DNA of 53,499 nucleotides from the NCBI GenBank assembly GCA_005881615.1, contig VBBR01000036.1, forward strand, positions 4,847 through 58,345, in the 5' to 3' direction. The stretch comes from Candidatus Bathyarchaeota archaeon (GTDB taxonomy: Archaea > Thermoproteota > Bathyarchaeia > 40CM-2-53-6). The first letter of the stretch is position 1. The number at the start of each line of letters is the position of its first letter. Below are positions 17,402 through 26,194 of the stretch, piece after piece. Made by a program: the position numbers and the translations under genes. Below the pieces are notes generated by a model, which did not search any database, was not told the origin of the DNA, and worked only from the letters and a program-made list of their open reading frames with translations.

Positions 17402-17854
17402 CTAGGGTCGCTGCCTCCATGTCTTGATGGCTTCAAACCAGAAGATTGCTGAGCCCAGCCCGCCGAAGAGGAGGCCGAAGAACGCGAAGAAATCTACAGT
17501 TACTAGATTTAGTACATAGTAGACGGTTAGGACTGTGAAGAAGACAGCGTAGAGGGAGAATCTGGGCACGAAAAACTGCCCGGGGAGCTTCATGAACTGC
17601 TTTAGAACGTCCACTTTCACCTCTTTGATCAGCTTGTACCCTCCGGGGTCCCTGGAGACGAGGCCGAGGTCTCGGAGCTTGTCCAGATGGTACAACGCGA
17701 GGGTTGGGCTTGAGAAACTCAAGGCCCTCTGAGCCTCACGAACACCGACCGTCTGATTCGACGCGTTCATCACGAACCAGTACACCCTCAATGTATTGCC
17801 TTTGAGCTCGCTCGCAATCCTGTCAGCGCTGACCTCTGTCGAGCCCGAAGACAT
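17402..17854 (-). CDS. Winged-helix regulator with two C-terminal membrane helices
   Basis: 150 aa from the ATG at 17854 (MSSGSTEVSADRIASELKGNTLRVYW). ArsR-like winged helix at residues ~15-80 (REAQRALSFSSPTLALYHLDKLRDLGLVSRDPGGYKLI), then two hydrophobic helices (FSLYAVFFTVLTVYYVLNLV and FFAFFGLLFGGLGSAIFWF). A membrane-tethered transcription factor is a layout common in archaea of this group. The ligand and targets are unknown. Confidence 0.75.
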   Translation of the reverse strand: MSSGSTEVSADRIASELKGNTLRVYWFVMNASNQTVGVREAQRALSFSSPTLALYHLDKLRDLGLVSRDPGGYKLIKEVKVDVLKQFMKLPGQFFVPRFSLYAVFFTVLTVYYVLNLVTVDFFAFFGLLFGGLGSAIFWFEAIKTWRQRP

Positions 17855-18148
17855 AGAATGCCGCTCCGTTTCTCGGTAGGGACCTGGTGTGGTAGTTAAG
17901 GGTAGGCCAGCCCAACGCATCAGGACGCTTCGTCGAAATATTCTGCTGCCTCCGTAAGCGTCCCATATGGTAAGATGCATCCGTAATGACATTCATGGCT
18001 GGCGCGCTCTCGAGTCGCGGAAAAATACTAAAGGCCCGCGCTTCTCTAGGCTGCTTAATCATCGACGTTGTATATGATAGAGGGCCAGCGATTATCTTCA
18101 TTTCTCGGCGGACTGTTACCGTTGCGCGGAAAAATAGAAGGAAGTTTT

Positions 18149-18697
18149 CTAGGGCAGGTCGAAGCTGAACGTCAATGCGTTCGGGGACATCGCTTCAAAG
18201 CGGACGGTGCTAGGAATCGTGCTCTGAATCATGGACGACACATATTCCTTCGTGAAGATCGAGAAGTTGAGGTTGACATCATGGTGGACTGTGTAGAAAT
18301 GTGTCTTCCCATCATAATGATGCTTACATGCGTCAAAGTGGCTCGACCAGACCTCCATGTACTCAAGGACAGTTCGAGGACTAATCTGTTGAAATAGAAA
18401 TAGAATCTCTTCTCGCCCAGTGGTCTCGCCGAGCTTCCTGGCGATTTCGGCGATCTTGTCCTTTGGCATTGACTGAAACACCTCTCTGAGAAGGTCTTTG
18501 TTGACAGGGAGGAGCTTCAGTCTACCCGCAAATTGTCCCCAGCTCGCGTAGCGGGTGAATATCTGCGTTACGAGGGTATTGAGAGCGACACCGGTCTTCC
18601 GGGCTTCACTTTCAAGAATCAGCCGGAGATTGCTAGGGACCCTGAACGACACTGTTTCAGTCTTGGTCCTTGGTCTGGAAGACCGAGTATGACTCAC
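18149..18697 (-). CDS. RHH-like DNA-binding protein with C-terminal effector-like domain
   Basis: 182 aa, GTG start. The first ~55 residues resemble a ribbon-helix-helix regulator: KTETVSFRVPSNLRLILESEARKTGVALNTLVTQIFTRYASW. The remaining part (about 70-182) is an unrecognised alpha/beta domain with HHYDGKTHFYTVHHDVNLNFSIF, rich in His. Could be a sensor-linked repressor; function unknown. Confidence 0.65.
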   Translation of the reverse strand: MSHTRSSRPRTKTETVSFRVPSNLRLILESEARKTGVALNTLVTQIFTRYASWGQFAGRLKLLPVNKDLLREVFQSMPKDKIAEIARKLGETTGREEILFLFQQISPRTVLEYMEVWSSHFDACKHHYDGKTHFYTVHHDVNLNFSIFTKEYVSSMIQSTIPSTVRFEAMSPNALTFSFDLP

Positions 18698-19094
18698 AGG
18701 ATCTGCTCCCGGCTAAGAGAGTGCAAGTTTGCAGCAAGTCTCATTCTCTCTTCCACGGAATAAAGCCTTTCTCTCAAGAAAAAGGTAAAATCATTCTTTG
18801 GACGGTTATGGATACCCTTTGATATACCGACGACCTCTAGCTTTGTTCAATCTGATTATAGCCTCCAGAGAAGCTACGGAGAACAGGGATATCTACGCTC
18901 GCGTCTTGCGAGAGCGTAATCGCAGTGTCGATGAAGAGAAATTCTCGTTATTCCGCACAGCTGAGGCTCGCCGCGCGTACATGGCCGGCTCGTGATGAGC
19001 CCGTGTAAATCTTAGAACACTTCTTCTGTGCCATGCTAAGGTTCTCGAGAACAAAAAGAAAAAGGGAAGAGGAGGCGCGTAGTGCGCACCTGTT
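18698..19094. other. Intergenic, ~400 bp
   Basis: No confident gene. A plus-strand ORF at 18798-18995 (65 aa, TTG start) has moderately protein-like text (NLIIASREATENRDIYARVLRERN) but no SD and no known family. The far end holds a terminator-like tract for the secreted-protein gene. Confidence 0.35.
19041..19066 (-). terminator. U-tract terminator after the secreted Ig-like protein
   Basis: On the minus strand the transcript leaving the gene at 19095 reads CCCTTTTTCTTTTTG followed by the 12-bp palindrome GTTCTCGAGAAC. U-rich tracts end archaeal transcripts. Confidence 0.5.
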
Positions 19095-20924
19095 CTAGCT
19101 TGTCTGTATGGTGAAGATGTATGTTGTTGGGCTTCCCGAGACTGTATGCGTAATGCTGTTTACGTCGGTGAACATCGCATTGATGGTTGCTTGTACATTT
19201 TGTCCAGAGGCGCCGCTGTACGTGCAGGTCAGGCTGAATGTTGCGTCCATGCCTGCTGGCAGGGAACCTTGCAAGGCCAGGGAGTTGCCGCCGGTGCATG
19301 CGATGGAGTTAGCTGTTCCGGAGACTGTGAGCGAGCCGCTAAGTGTCACAGGAGCTCCATAGTTGTGTATTTTGAACGTGTATACAACCGTCCCGCTGCC
19401 GAGCGTAGGATCATCGTTGGTTGGCGTGTTGGTGAAATCGAATGCCGTTATTTTCGGGATGCTCAAGACGAGCAGAGTCTCGTTGGCGTCGCCGCAGCCG
19501 GTTGAGACGGTGTTACCGTTCCGCGGGCCTGATGGGTTGTAGGTTGCAGTCCAGGCATAGTAGCCTGTAGCCGACGGAGTGAAGGGCCCGGAAGTGGCCA
19601 TCTGTGGAGATGCGCCTGGACCAATACTCACAGTATTGGGGCTGAACGGCGTGACGAGACTGCTGGAAGTGCAGGATGCAGACGTTGGAGGCGAGCTGAA
19701 TGGACCGTAGACGTTGAAGGTCACAGTGCCACTGACAGTCGAAGCTGTAGTCAACGTCACTGTTGCAGTGTCAGTCGCGGAACCACCGAAGGGTATGGGT
19801 GAGGGTGAAACGTTTGTCGATATCGTTGCTGTTGGGCAAGTTGCGAGGGCACCTTCAGCGTAATCCATCAGAGTAGCTGTGAGTGAAGGGGAGGTCCTAG
19901 TGTCGAAGATGAACCTGTTGATGCAGGGTGCGTTTTGGCCGAGCAGTCCGGTGAGGTCTATTCCTACTTCGAAGAACTCCGCTGTGGCCAGTGTGTTCGG
20001 AGCTGAAGTCTTGTCCTGGGTAGACCATGGTGTTGAGATGGGGCCGGTGTTCGACCTAGCGCAGACATTGGCCGTGACTGGAGCGACTGTACAATCAGCA
20101 CCGCCTGTAGCGGTAATGTTCATCAATCCAAGTGGATTAGCTTTGCTAACGCCGACCCATTCGAATAGGTTGAGTGTGGTAACAGATCCGCCCGTGGAGA
20201 ACTCGCCCACAGCGAGAATGTCACCTACTACGTGTACGCCAGTAAAGCTTACAGCTCCTTTGCTGCTGGAACACGACACCGTCGGGTCTTGTAGCAGCCA
20301 GAGGCCTAAATCGCCGGCGCCATTGTTCGCAAAGCGTTCGAATCCTCCGTAGACCAGCAAGTGGCCGGTCCTACTACCAGACTGTGGTACTATCGCGAAG
20401 CTGTAGGCATGCAAGATGTCATCCTTAGGAGTAATATTGTTCGACGGGGTACACGCCCAGTTGGCGCTAATGTCAAGAGTGTCTTTGCTTCCTGTCGTGT
20501 AGGTTGTGGTGTCGCTGACAGAGTGTGGTCCATCATTTACCCAGTGAGCGTCTAATCCTCCTAGCGGCAGAGGATTTGTTGTGCCAGTAGAGGAGAAGAG
20601 CCCTGTTCCGCCAGGGCCGTTGCCCCAGTCCGTCGGAAGGGCCGTGGTTGCATCTTTGACAATGTTTCCGTCCAGCTCGAAGACTCCCGCGTTACCCACA
20701 TCAGATAGCGCGAACGCCCTCGTGAAGAGTGGTACCGCGATCGCCAGTGTCATCAGCGTTACTATGATGGCAGCTTGTATGTACCGTTTCGAAACCAGCC
20801 ATTTTGTTGTTTGCGAAATATCTCCAATTGTTGACAAAGATTTTCTGTTCGAGGTAGAACCAGAGGCGTTAAAGAATGCGAGCAATTGAGTGCATGAAAG
20901 ATCCCATTTCTGAACACAACGCAA
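19095..20924 (-). CDS. Large secreted protein with Ig-like (CARDB/DUF11-type) repeats
   Basis: Up to 609 aa. A hydrophobic signal or anchor (AAIIVTLMTLAIAVPLFTRAFA, residues ~52-73) is preceded by an unusually long N-region, so the true start may be the TTG at 20837. The first half (80-390) resembles secreted archaeal proteins with DILHAYSFAIVP and TLNLFEWVG and Cys pairs; the second half contains Ig-like repeats (VSPSPIPFGGSATDTATVTLTTASTVSGTVTF; GAPVTLSGSLTVSGTANS). Cell-surface or S-layer-associated; no membrane anchor at the C-terminus. It has no recognisable enzyme motif. Confidence 0.7.
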   Translation of the reverse strand: MRCVQKWDLSCTQLLAFFNASGSTSNRKSLSTIGDISQTTKWLVSKRYIQAAIIVTLMTLAIAVPLFTRAFALSDVGNAGVFELDGNIVKDATTALPTDWGNGPGGTGLFSSTGTTNPLPLGGLDAHWVNDGPHSVSDTTTYTTGSKDTLDISANWACTPSNNITPKDDILHAYSFAIVPQSGSRTGHLLVYGGFERFANNGAGDLGLWLLQDPTVSCSSSKGAVSFTGVHVVGDILAVGEFSTGGSVTTLNLFEWVGVSKANPLGLMNITATGGADCTVAPVTANVCARSNTGPISTPWSTQDKTSAPNTLATAEFFEVGIDLTGLLGQNAPCINRFIFDTRTSPSLTATLMDYAEGALATCPTATISTNVSPSPIPFGGSATDTATVTLTTASTVSGTVTFNVYGPFSSPPTSASCTSSSLVTPFSPNTVSIGPGASPQMATSGPFTPSATGYYAWTATYNPSGPRNGNTVSTGCGDANETLLVLSIPKITAFDFTNTPTNDDPTLGSGTVVYTFKIHNYGAPVTLSGSLTVSGTANSIACTGGNSLALQGSLPAGMDATFSLTCTYSGASGQNVQATINAMFTDVNSITHTVSGSPTTYIFTIQTS

Positions 20925-21377
20925 GCAATTGCATTTTTCCCAATCTATCTACGGCAACATAGTTGCAGATTCAGAAAGATTGAGCCTCCAGCGGATGTAT
21001 GGGAAGATGTTCGGATTACGCTAGAGAGCCTATAACTTGCGCATCCTTTCCTCTCATTTGTTTTGGGTGCATCTCGCAGCTGGCCTCTTCGGCACCCGGG
21101 ACCAGGCGTGCCTAGAGGATACCTCTTTCGCAAAGACCGGATAGCGTTCCCTTGGAACGCATTTTTGAACCATCAGCAAGCAAGTGCAAGAAAACGGAGT
21201 CGCTGAGTGAAAACGTATACAACATTCTAGTTCCATTCAGGGGGTTTGCCAACTGTAATCACGAGGGGCCCGCGACTGCCGGCCGCTTTGTTTCGCAGGA
21301 CTGAAGTCGATTCTCTTGGTTTCAGATAAACCGCGGAGCTTAAAGCGCGAGATCACTTCTGCAAATGTTGAGCGTAG
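20925..21377. other. Intergenic, ~450 bp; nothing recognised
   Basis: Separates the divergent secreted-protein and dehydrogenase genes. Track ORFs here are short and lack protein features. Promoters of both flanking genes are expected. Confidence 0.4.
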
Positions 21378-22406
21378 TTGAAGGCCGTGCGGTTTCACGA
21401 GTTCGGCGGGCTTGAGAAGTTGCGATTCGAAGAAGCCCCCGAACCGCATATCAGCCCGACAGAAGCTCTAGTAAGAGTTAGAGCCTGTGCACTGAACCAT
21501 CTGGACATTTGGGCAAGAGGGGGGACAAGGAGCGAGAGGATTCCCCTGCCTCATATATCGGGCTCAGACATCTCTGGAGAGATTGCCGAGCTCGGCAATC
21601 TTGTCAGCGGACATTCTAAGGGCGAGAAGGTCTTGATTGTCCCAGGAATCAGCTGTGGGATCTGTGATTACTGCAGCAACGGCTGGGACAGCCTATGCGA
21701 TTCATACAAGATTGTCGGTTACGAGACCCAGGGTGGCTATGCTGAGTTTGTTGCTGTTCCTGGAGCGAATGTTCTTCCTATTCCTGACAAGTTCAGTTTC
21801 GAGCAGGCTGCCGCTGTCCCCCTTGTCTTCTTGACTGCTTGGCATATGCTTGTGACCCGAGCACACTTGACGCCTGGAGAGACGGTTCTCGTGTGGGCAG
21901 TAGGAAGTGGAGTTGGAAGTGCCGCAGTGCAAGTTGCTAAACTCTTAGGCGCGAAAGTGATTGCTACCGTTGGGAGTGACGTGAAGAAGGAGAAGGCTCA
22001 GAAGCTTGGAGCAGATTTCGTTCTCAACCATCATATTCAGGACATACCCAGCGAAGTCAAACGCCTAACTAATGGACGAAAGGTCAATGTTGTTTTCGAC
22101 CATATCGGAGAGGCAACATGGGAGAAGAGTATGAAGTCCATGGCTCCCGCAGGACGGTTAGTCAACTGTGGGGTCACCAGCGGCGGGAAGGCTGAGATCG
22201 ACATCCGATACGTTTTCGTCAAGCAGTTTTCCCTCATGGGATCCTTTATGGGGGGACGAGGAGAGCTCCTCAAAGTCCTCAGCTTCTTCGAAGATGGAAA
22301 ACTCAAGCCGGTGCTCGACTCAATCTTTCCGCTCATGGAAGCCGCGAAGGCTCAGGAACGAATGGAAAAGAGCCAACACTTCGGGAAGATAGTCCTCAAG
22401 GTGTAA
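21378..22406 (+). CDS. Zinc-binding MDR-family alcohol dehydrogenase/quinone reductase
   Basis: 342-aa medium-chain dehydrogenase; TTG start (MKAVRFHEFGGLEKLRFEEAPEP). The GroES-like half has the structural zinc ligands CGICDYCSNGWDSLC near 95-109; the Rossmann half starts at AVGSGVGSAAVQVAKLLGAKVIATVGS near 174, fitting NAD(P)H binding. The catalytic-zinc site is not standard (CALNHLDIWARGG, with Cys but without the usual His-Glu pair), so a quinone-reductase-like or crotonyl-CoA-type reduction is as likely as alcohol oxidation. Substrate unknown. Confidence 0.88.
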   Translation: MKAVRFHEFGGLEKLRFEEAPEPHISPTEALVRVRACALNHLDIWARGGTRSERIPLPHISGSDISGEIAELGNLVSGHSKGEKVLIVPGISCGICDYCSNGWDSLCDSYKIVGYETQGGYAEFVAVPGANVLPIPDKFSFEQAAAVPLVFLTAWHMLVTRAHLTPGETVLVWAVGSGVGSAAVQVAKLLGAKVIATVGSDVKKEKAQKLGADFVLNHHIQDIPSEVKRLTNGRKVNVVFDHIGEATWEKSMKSMAPAGRLVNCGVTSGGKAEIDIRYVFVKQFSLMGSFMGGRGELLKVLSFFEDGKLKPVLDSIFPLMEAAKAQERMEKSQHFGKIVLKV

Positions 22407-22455
22407 TGGGATTCAACAGCTACGCCCTAGTCCGTGCAAAATCCGTTCATAACGG

Positions 22456-22806
22456 GGTTCTGTTAACTTATCGTTGGATAGGTTAACTTGCTCTCATCGA
22501 CTCCAGGGATTACCGTCGTCGTCGGGTTCCATTTCATCGCTTCAACTGGGAGCCCTTCCGCCTCAAGCCCACTCAGGGTCTTTCTTGGCCTGGAACGGTC
22601 GAACCTCAACCGCCCCCAGAACAGGCACTAAGCCTATCATCTATTGTAAGCCTCTCTCACACCCGTAAGCCTCCTTCCAGGTCAATAGACCATTCACAGG
22701 CCTCTTACACAGGCGCTCATACACGACGACGCACCACCATACTCCCTCTGCAAAATAATAGTTTGAGGCCCGTGAAAGTACGATCCAGCGAAGAGTTAAC
22801 AGAGCT
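22456..22806 (-). mobile_element. 351-bp non-autonomous element, copy 1
   Basis: Almost identical (about 98%) to 29837-30187. Ends are imperfect inverted repeats, GGTTCTGTTAACT at the left and AGCTCTGTTAACT read inward from the right. It is flanked by the 8-bp direct repeat CATAACGG (22448-22455 and 22807-22814), i.e. a target-site duplication. Inside, on the minus strand, about 50 codons of a tnpB 3' end are kept (RLRFDRS ... TTTVIPGVDESKLT), ending at TAA 22463-22465 in an 11-bp hairpin. The TIR start and 8-bp duplication resemble IS6-family ends; the transposase that moves it is not in this window. Confidence 0.87.
22463..22617 (-). pseudogene. tnpB C-terminal remnant inside copy 1
   Basis: Minus-strand reading gives RLRFDRSRPRKTLSGLEAEG ... 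NPTTTVIPGVDESKLTYPT-stop, homologous to the last ~50 codons of the TnpB gene at 11757. The RuvC core is absent. In TnpB systems this DNA is the template of the guide-RNA scaffold, so only the RNA-coding part may be kept. Confidence 0.75.
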
Positions 22807-22862
22807 CATAACGGTAAAGTGCAATGCGGCCCGGGTGTTAGAGACCGAGAAAGGCTGACACC

Positions 22863-23255
22863 ATGAAGACAAACCCATTGACCGATGTTTCCGCGGAAAA
22901 ATCCATCGCACGTGAGCTGGCAAAGCGCCGAGCCTTCATTGTCCTGTTTATCGTGTCGATCGAGATTGTTGGAGCCTTCATAGGCTTAGAAGGCGACATG
23001 CTCGCTCATGCGCTAGACGATTACGCGATTCTAGCAATATCGGTCGTAGCACTCGTAGTGATTGGGGCCATGTGGAAGAAGCAGTCGCTTGCTGGTCTAA
23101 GGAAGCAGCACAACATTTTGCTCGCCCTCCTTATCGTCGCATTAGTATTCCAGATCTACGCATTTGTCGCAGAGGCCAACGATCCTACTGATCTTGGGAA
23201 TGAGTATCCTTCCTTGACCATTCTGGTCTTAATGGTAATCAACAAGTTCATCTGA
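22863..23255 (+). CDS. Small membrane protein with three helices
   Basis: 130 aa. Charged N-terminus, then hydrophobic helices about 24-45 (FIVLFIVSIEIVGAFIGL), 55-72 (YAILAISVVALVVIGAMW) and 85-104 (ILLALLIVALVFQIYAFV), ending with a short hydrophobic tail (LTILVLMVINKFI). No family recognised. It begins 57 bp after mobile element copy 1, whose right end could supply its promoter. Confidence 0.7.
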   Translation: MKTNPLTDVSAEKSIARELAKRRAFIVLFIVSIEIVGAFIGLEGDMLAHALDDYAILAISVVALVVIGAMWKKQSLAGLRKQHNILLALLIVALVFQIYAFVAEANDPTDLGNEYPSLTILVLMVINKFI

Positions 23256-23324
23256 CGGGCGACGCGAATCGTATGATGAACGAGGAATCGTCTGATAGGT
23301 CGATAGTGTTGATCTGGTTGCGGC

Positions 23325-23495
23325 CTACTCTGGTACTGAGGTTGTAATGAGTTTTCCATCGACGACTTTGACGAATAGGTAGCGGTTGTCTCTGAGAATG
23401 ACGGTCACTTCATTCTCCCCCTCTTCAATCTCCAAGATTTCTTGTCCTCTGATCCCGTCATATTTTGCCAAAGTGAGATTCGCCTGCTTCATCAT
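23325..23495 (-). CDS. Small hypothetical protein (56 aa), absent from the ORF track
   Basis: Minus-strand ORF with double ATG start, MMKQANLTLAKYDGIRGQEI, continuing through an acidic stretch (EIEEGENEVTV) to VVDGKLITTSVPE-stop. Regular beta-strand pattern (EVTVILRDNRYLFVKVV) and natural codon use support a real gene; no family recognised. It lies 60 bp downstream of the 185-aa protein gene on the same strand, so the two may form an operon. Confidence 0.6.
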   Translation of the reverse strand: MMKQANLTLAKYDGIRGQEILEIEEGENEVTVILRDNRYLFVKVVDGKLITTSVPE

Positions 23496-23554
23496 TCCGA
23501 TGATCTGGCCACATAAAGATGACGGCTGTCATTTTGCGGTGAAATCGGAAAAAC

Positions 23555-24112
23555 TCAGGCGATCTGAATTTTCAGAGGAAGCGATTTCCCAGAAGCTTCT
23601 CCTCGCTCTGTGAAAACGTGCTTGCCCCACTTGGCGCTAACGTTGGCTCCTAGAGTGTGATTGCCCTTCCCAAGTGAGCTTGCTGGGAGCTCGAAGCTCC
23701 GCGTCACGTTGAACATCATCTCTCTCGCTTCCTCCTCAGTTTTCGGATAGAGAATCGTCTCGAATTCTGTTGCCACAGTCATCCAGACTCGATGAGGAAG
23801 CTCGGGGTTTCGCGTCCAGAAGAAAACTGCCCTCCGAACGAATTTCTCTTCTTTCAACGGCTTAGGAAGCAAGCGAAGCCTAGACTTGCGGAGTTCAGCC
23901 TTGAAGGCCATCCGCAGCCCACCGTCATGCTGGTCGTAGGCAGCTTCCCAGAATTTCTGATGAAAGTTTCGGCGGACGACGCCGTCAAGCCGGAAACCCA
24001 CAGTGAAGGCAAGATTATCGTCAACCTTAGCGTTAGACGGCGAGCACTTGACTGTAACATTCTCGATACGCGCCCAGCTACCGGCGTCCTGCTTCACAAC
24101 AGATTTCTGCAA
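23555..24112 (-). CDS. Hypothetical protein, 185 aa
   Basis: TTG start in the track; a GTG five codons later is an alternative. No signal peptide or membrane helix. The text alternates hydrophobic and charged residues as in beta-sandwich domains (WARIENVTVKCSPSNAKVDDNLAFTVGFRLDGVV; HRVWMTVATEFETILYP), perhaps an Ig-like cytosolic domain. No known family identified. Divergent from the S9 peptidase gene by 121 bp. Confidence 0.6.
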   Translation of the reverse strand: MQKSVVKQDAGSWARIENVTVKCSPSNAKVDDNLAFTVGFRLDGVVRRNFHQKFWEAAYDQHDGGLRMAFKAELRKSRLRLLPKPLKEEKFVRRAVFFWTRNPELPHRVWMTVATEFETILYPKTEEEAREMMFNVTRSFELPASSLGKGNHTLGANVSAKWGKHVFTERGEASGKSLPLKIQIA

Positions 24113-24233
24113 TTTTTTCTCACTAGGCCCGAGGATGGCGGTCTTGCGCTTCCACGCTGAAAAACCTTGGCATCAGCACTCGACTCTCTGAAGCGATTAT
24201 AAGAACAGCCCGTAACGGACATCTGAGATAGCC

Positions 24234-26081
24234 ATGTCATCAAACCGTCCGAGATATGGTTTCGATCGATACTCTAGCGTACGCATAGCCTATGGACCAA
24301 GCTTCGCGCCTGATGGTCAGCATATCTCGTTCATCAGTGACATTACCGGAGTCCCGCAAGCCTGGATTCTAGACCTTGCAACAAGTCGAATAGACCAGTT
24401 GACACTGTTCAACGAGCGCGTTTCTTCGGCCGTCTTTTCGCCGACCGGCCAAAACCTAGGACTCTCGATGGACCCTGGAGGCGGCGAGAAGCACCAAGTA
24501 TGGACTTTGGACATGGAGAATCTCGCGGCGAAGAAATTGACCGTTGGAGACGATTGGATCCGCGTCATCGGCTCCTTCTCTCCTAGCGGTGAGTCGGTGT
24601 GCTATGCGTCAAACGAGAGAGATGAGAAATTCTTCGACATCTACACAAGCGTTCTTGTGAGCGGAGAGAAGAATCTCGTCTACCAGAACGACGCTACGAA
24701 CTATCCCTTGGACTGGGTAGACAAAGATCGAATTCTCTTCACAAAGGCAAACACCAACCTAGACAATGATCTCTATCTGCTCTGGCCTGAAACGGGGGAG
24801 ATAGCTCACCTCACAAAGCACTCCGGTGAAGCGAGCTTTGACTATGCTGGCCATGCCAAAGACATGAGCACGTTGTATGTTCTGACAAGCAAAGATCGGG
24901 AATTCCTCCAGCCCGCTACTATCGATGTTGGAACCGGACACTTGGATTATCTGATCGAAGAGGACTGGGACGCGATAGGTGGGAGTGTCTCCCATGATAC
25001 TCGCTTGCTAGCGTACTTCCGGAACGTCGACGGGGCTAGCAGATTGCATATTTACGACCTGGAGAAGAAACAGGATTCTGTGGTTGATGGTCTTCCTCTA
25101 GGGGCTTTTGAGTCGCCTGTAGTTTCGGGCCGCAACCTAATGGATTGGAGCCCTGATTCCAAACGTCTCGTGTTCAGCTTCCAGGGCCCGAAGCACAACC
25201 TGAACCTCTGGCTCTACGATGTTGAAGACAATTTGGTTAGGCAAGTCACGTTTGCCCCGACCGGGGCCATTCCAACTTCAAATCTCGTCGAGCCCGAAGG
25301 TTTGAGATTTCCCAGTTTCGACGACCTCGTCATTCCTGTGTGGGCCTACCGGCCGGCTAGTCGTCGAGAATCGCTGCCAACGGTTGTCTTTGTCCACGGG
25401 GGCCCGGAAAGCCAAGAGACTGCCCGGTTCAACGTCATCATCCAATACCTGGTCAACCGCGGCTTCCTGGTCCTGGCCCCGAACGTGCGTGGTAGCACAG
25501 GCTATGGCAAGAAAGGCGTCCATCTGGATGATGTCGATAAGCGCCTCGACTCTGTTCGGGACCTAGAATATCTAGTAAAGTGGGCGGTTGGAAAAGGCCT
25601 CGCAAAGCAAGACAGAGTAGGAATCGTAGGCGGCAGCTACGGCGGCTTCATGGTTCTGTCGGCAATAACAGAATACCCGGACATATGGGCAGCTGGAGTT
25701 GATCTCGTAGGCATCGCGAATTTTGAGACGTTTCTGGAAAACACGGCGCGCTGGAGACGACACTTGAGAGAGGCAGAATACGGTAGCCTCGAAAACGACA
25801 GGGAACTTTTCAAACGGATCTCACCAATCCACAAGGTGGACAAGATCCAGGCGCCCCTGCTGGTAATCCATGGGGCCAACGATCCCAGAGTCCCAGTAGG
25901 GGAAGCGGAGCAGATAGTGGAGAGATTGAAAGAACTTGGAAGACACGTCGAATTTTTGAGATTCGAGGACGAGGGACATGGGATCGCGAAGATCCCGAAC
26001 AGGATCAAAGCCTACACTGCGATCGGCGACTTTCTAGAACGGACCTTGCTTGCTGCAGACAAACCGTCGCCGAATATGTAG
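24234..26081 (+). CDS. S9 family prolyl oligopeptidase/acylaminoacyl peptidase
   Basis: 615 aa, cytoplasmic. Residues ~1-340 form a beta-propeller with WD40/TolB-like blades (FAPDGQHISFISDITG; FSPTGQNLGLSMDPGG; WSPDSKRLVFSF), followed by an alpha/beta-hydrolase domain with the nucleophile in GGSYGGFM near residue 468, Asp in HGANDPRVP near 550 and His in EDEGHGIAK near 582. All triad residues are present. Releases N-acylated or short peptide residues. No signal peptide. Confidence 0.93.
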   Translation: MSSNRPRYGFDRYSSVRIAYGPSFAPDGQHISFISDITGVPQAWILDLATSRIDQLTLFNERVSSAVFSPTGQNLGLSMDPGGGEKHQVWTLDMENLAAKKLTVGDDWIRVIGSFSPSGESVCYASNERDEKFFDIYTSVLVSGEKNLVYQNDATNYPLDWVDKDRILFTKANTNLDNDLYLLWPETGEIAHLTKHSGEASFDYAGHAKDMSTLYVLTSKDREFLQPATIDVGTGHLDYLIEEDWDAIGGSVSHDTRLLAYFRNVDGASRLHIYDLEKKQDSVVDGLPLGAFESPVVSGRNLMDWSPDSKRLVFSFQGPKHNLNLWLYDVEDNLVRQVTFAPTGAIPTSNLVEPEGLRFPSFDDLVIPVWAYRPASRRESLPTVVFVHGGPESQETARFNVIIQYLVNRGFLVLAPNVRGSTGYGKKGVHLDDVDKRLDSVRDLEYLVKWAVGKGLAKQDRVGIVGGSYGGFMVLSAITEYPDIWAAGVDLVGIANFETFLENTARWRRHLREAEYGSLENDRELFKRISPIHKVDKIQAPLLVIHGANDPRVPVGEAEQIVERLKELGRHVEFLRFEDEGHGIAKIPNRIKAYTAIGDFLERTLLAADKPSPNM

Positions 26082-26194
26082 ATCCTCTCTGTCCAATCGT
26101 TCTTACCCAAACTAGAATGGGAAAGAGCGGGATAGAGACTCCCGTAGCTCTTCGATTTCCAAGCAAAAATGCTTTGGAAGCTGTTTTTCCGGGT

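Noticed and set aside
18798-18995. 65-aa plus-strand ORF
   Set aside because: No SD, no known family; kept only as a remark in the intergenic feature.
22456-22806. Classification of the 351-bp element as a plain IS200/IS605 remnant
   Set aside because: Both copies have terminal inverted repeats and 8-bp target duplications, which IS200/IS605 transposition does not produce.
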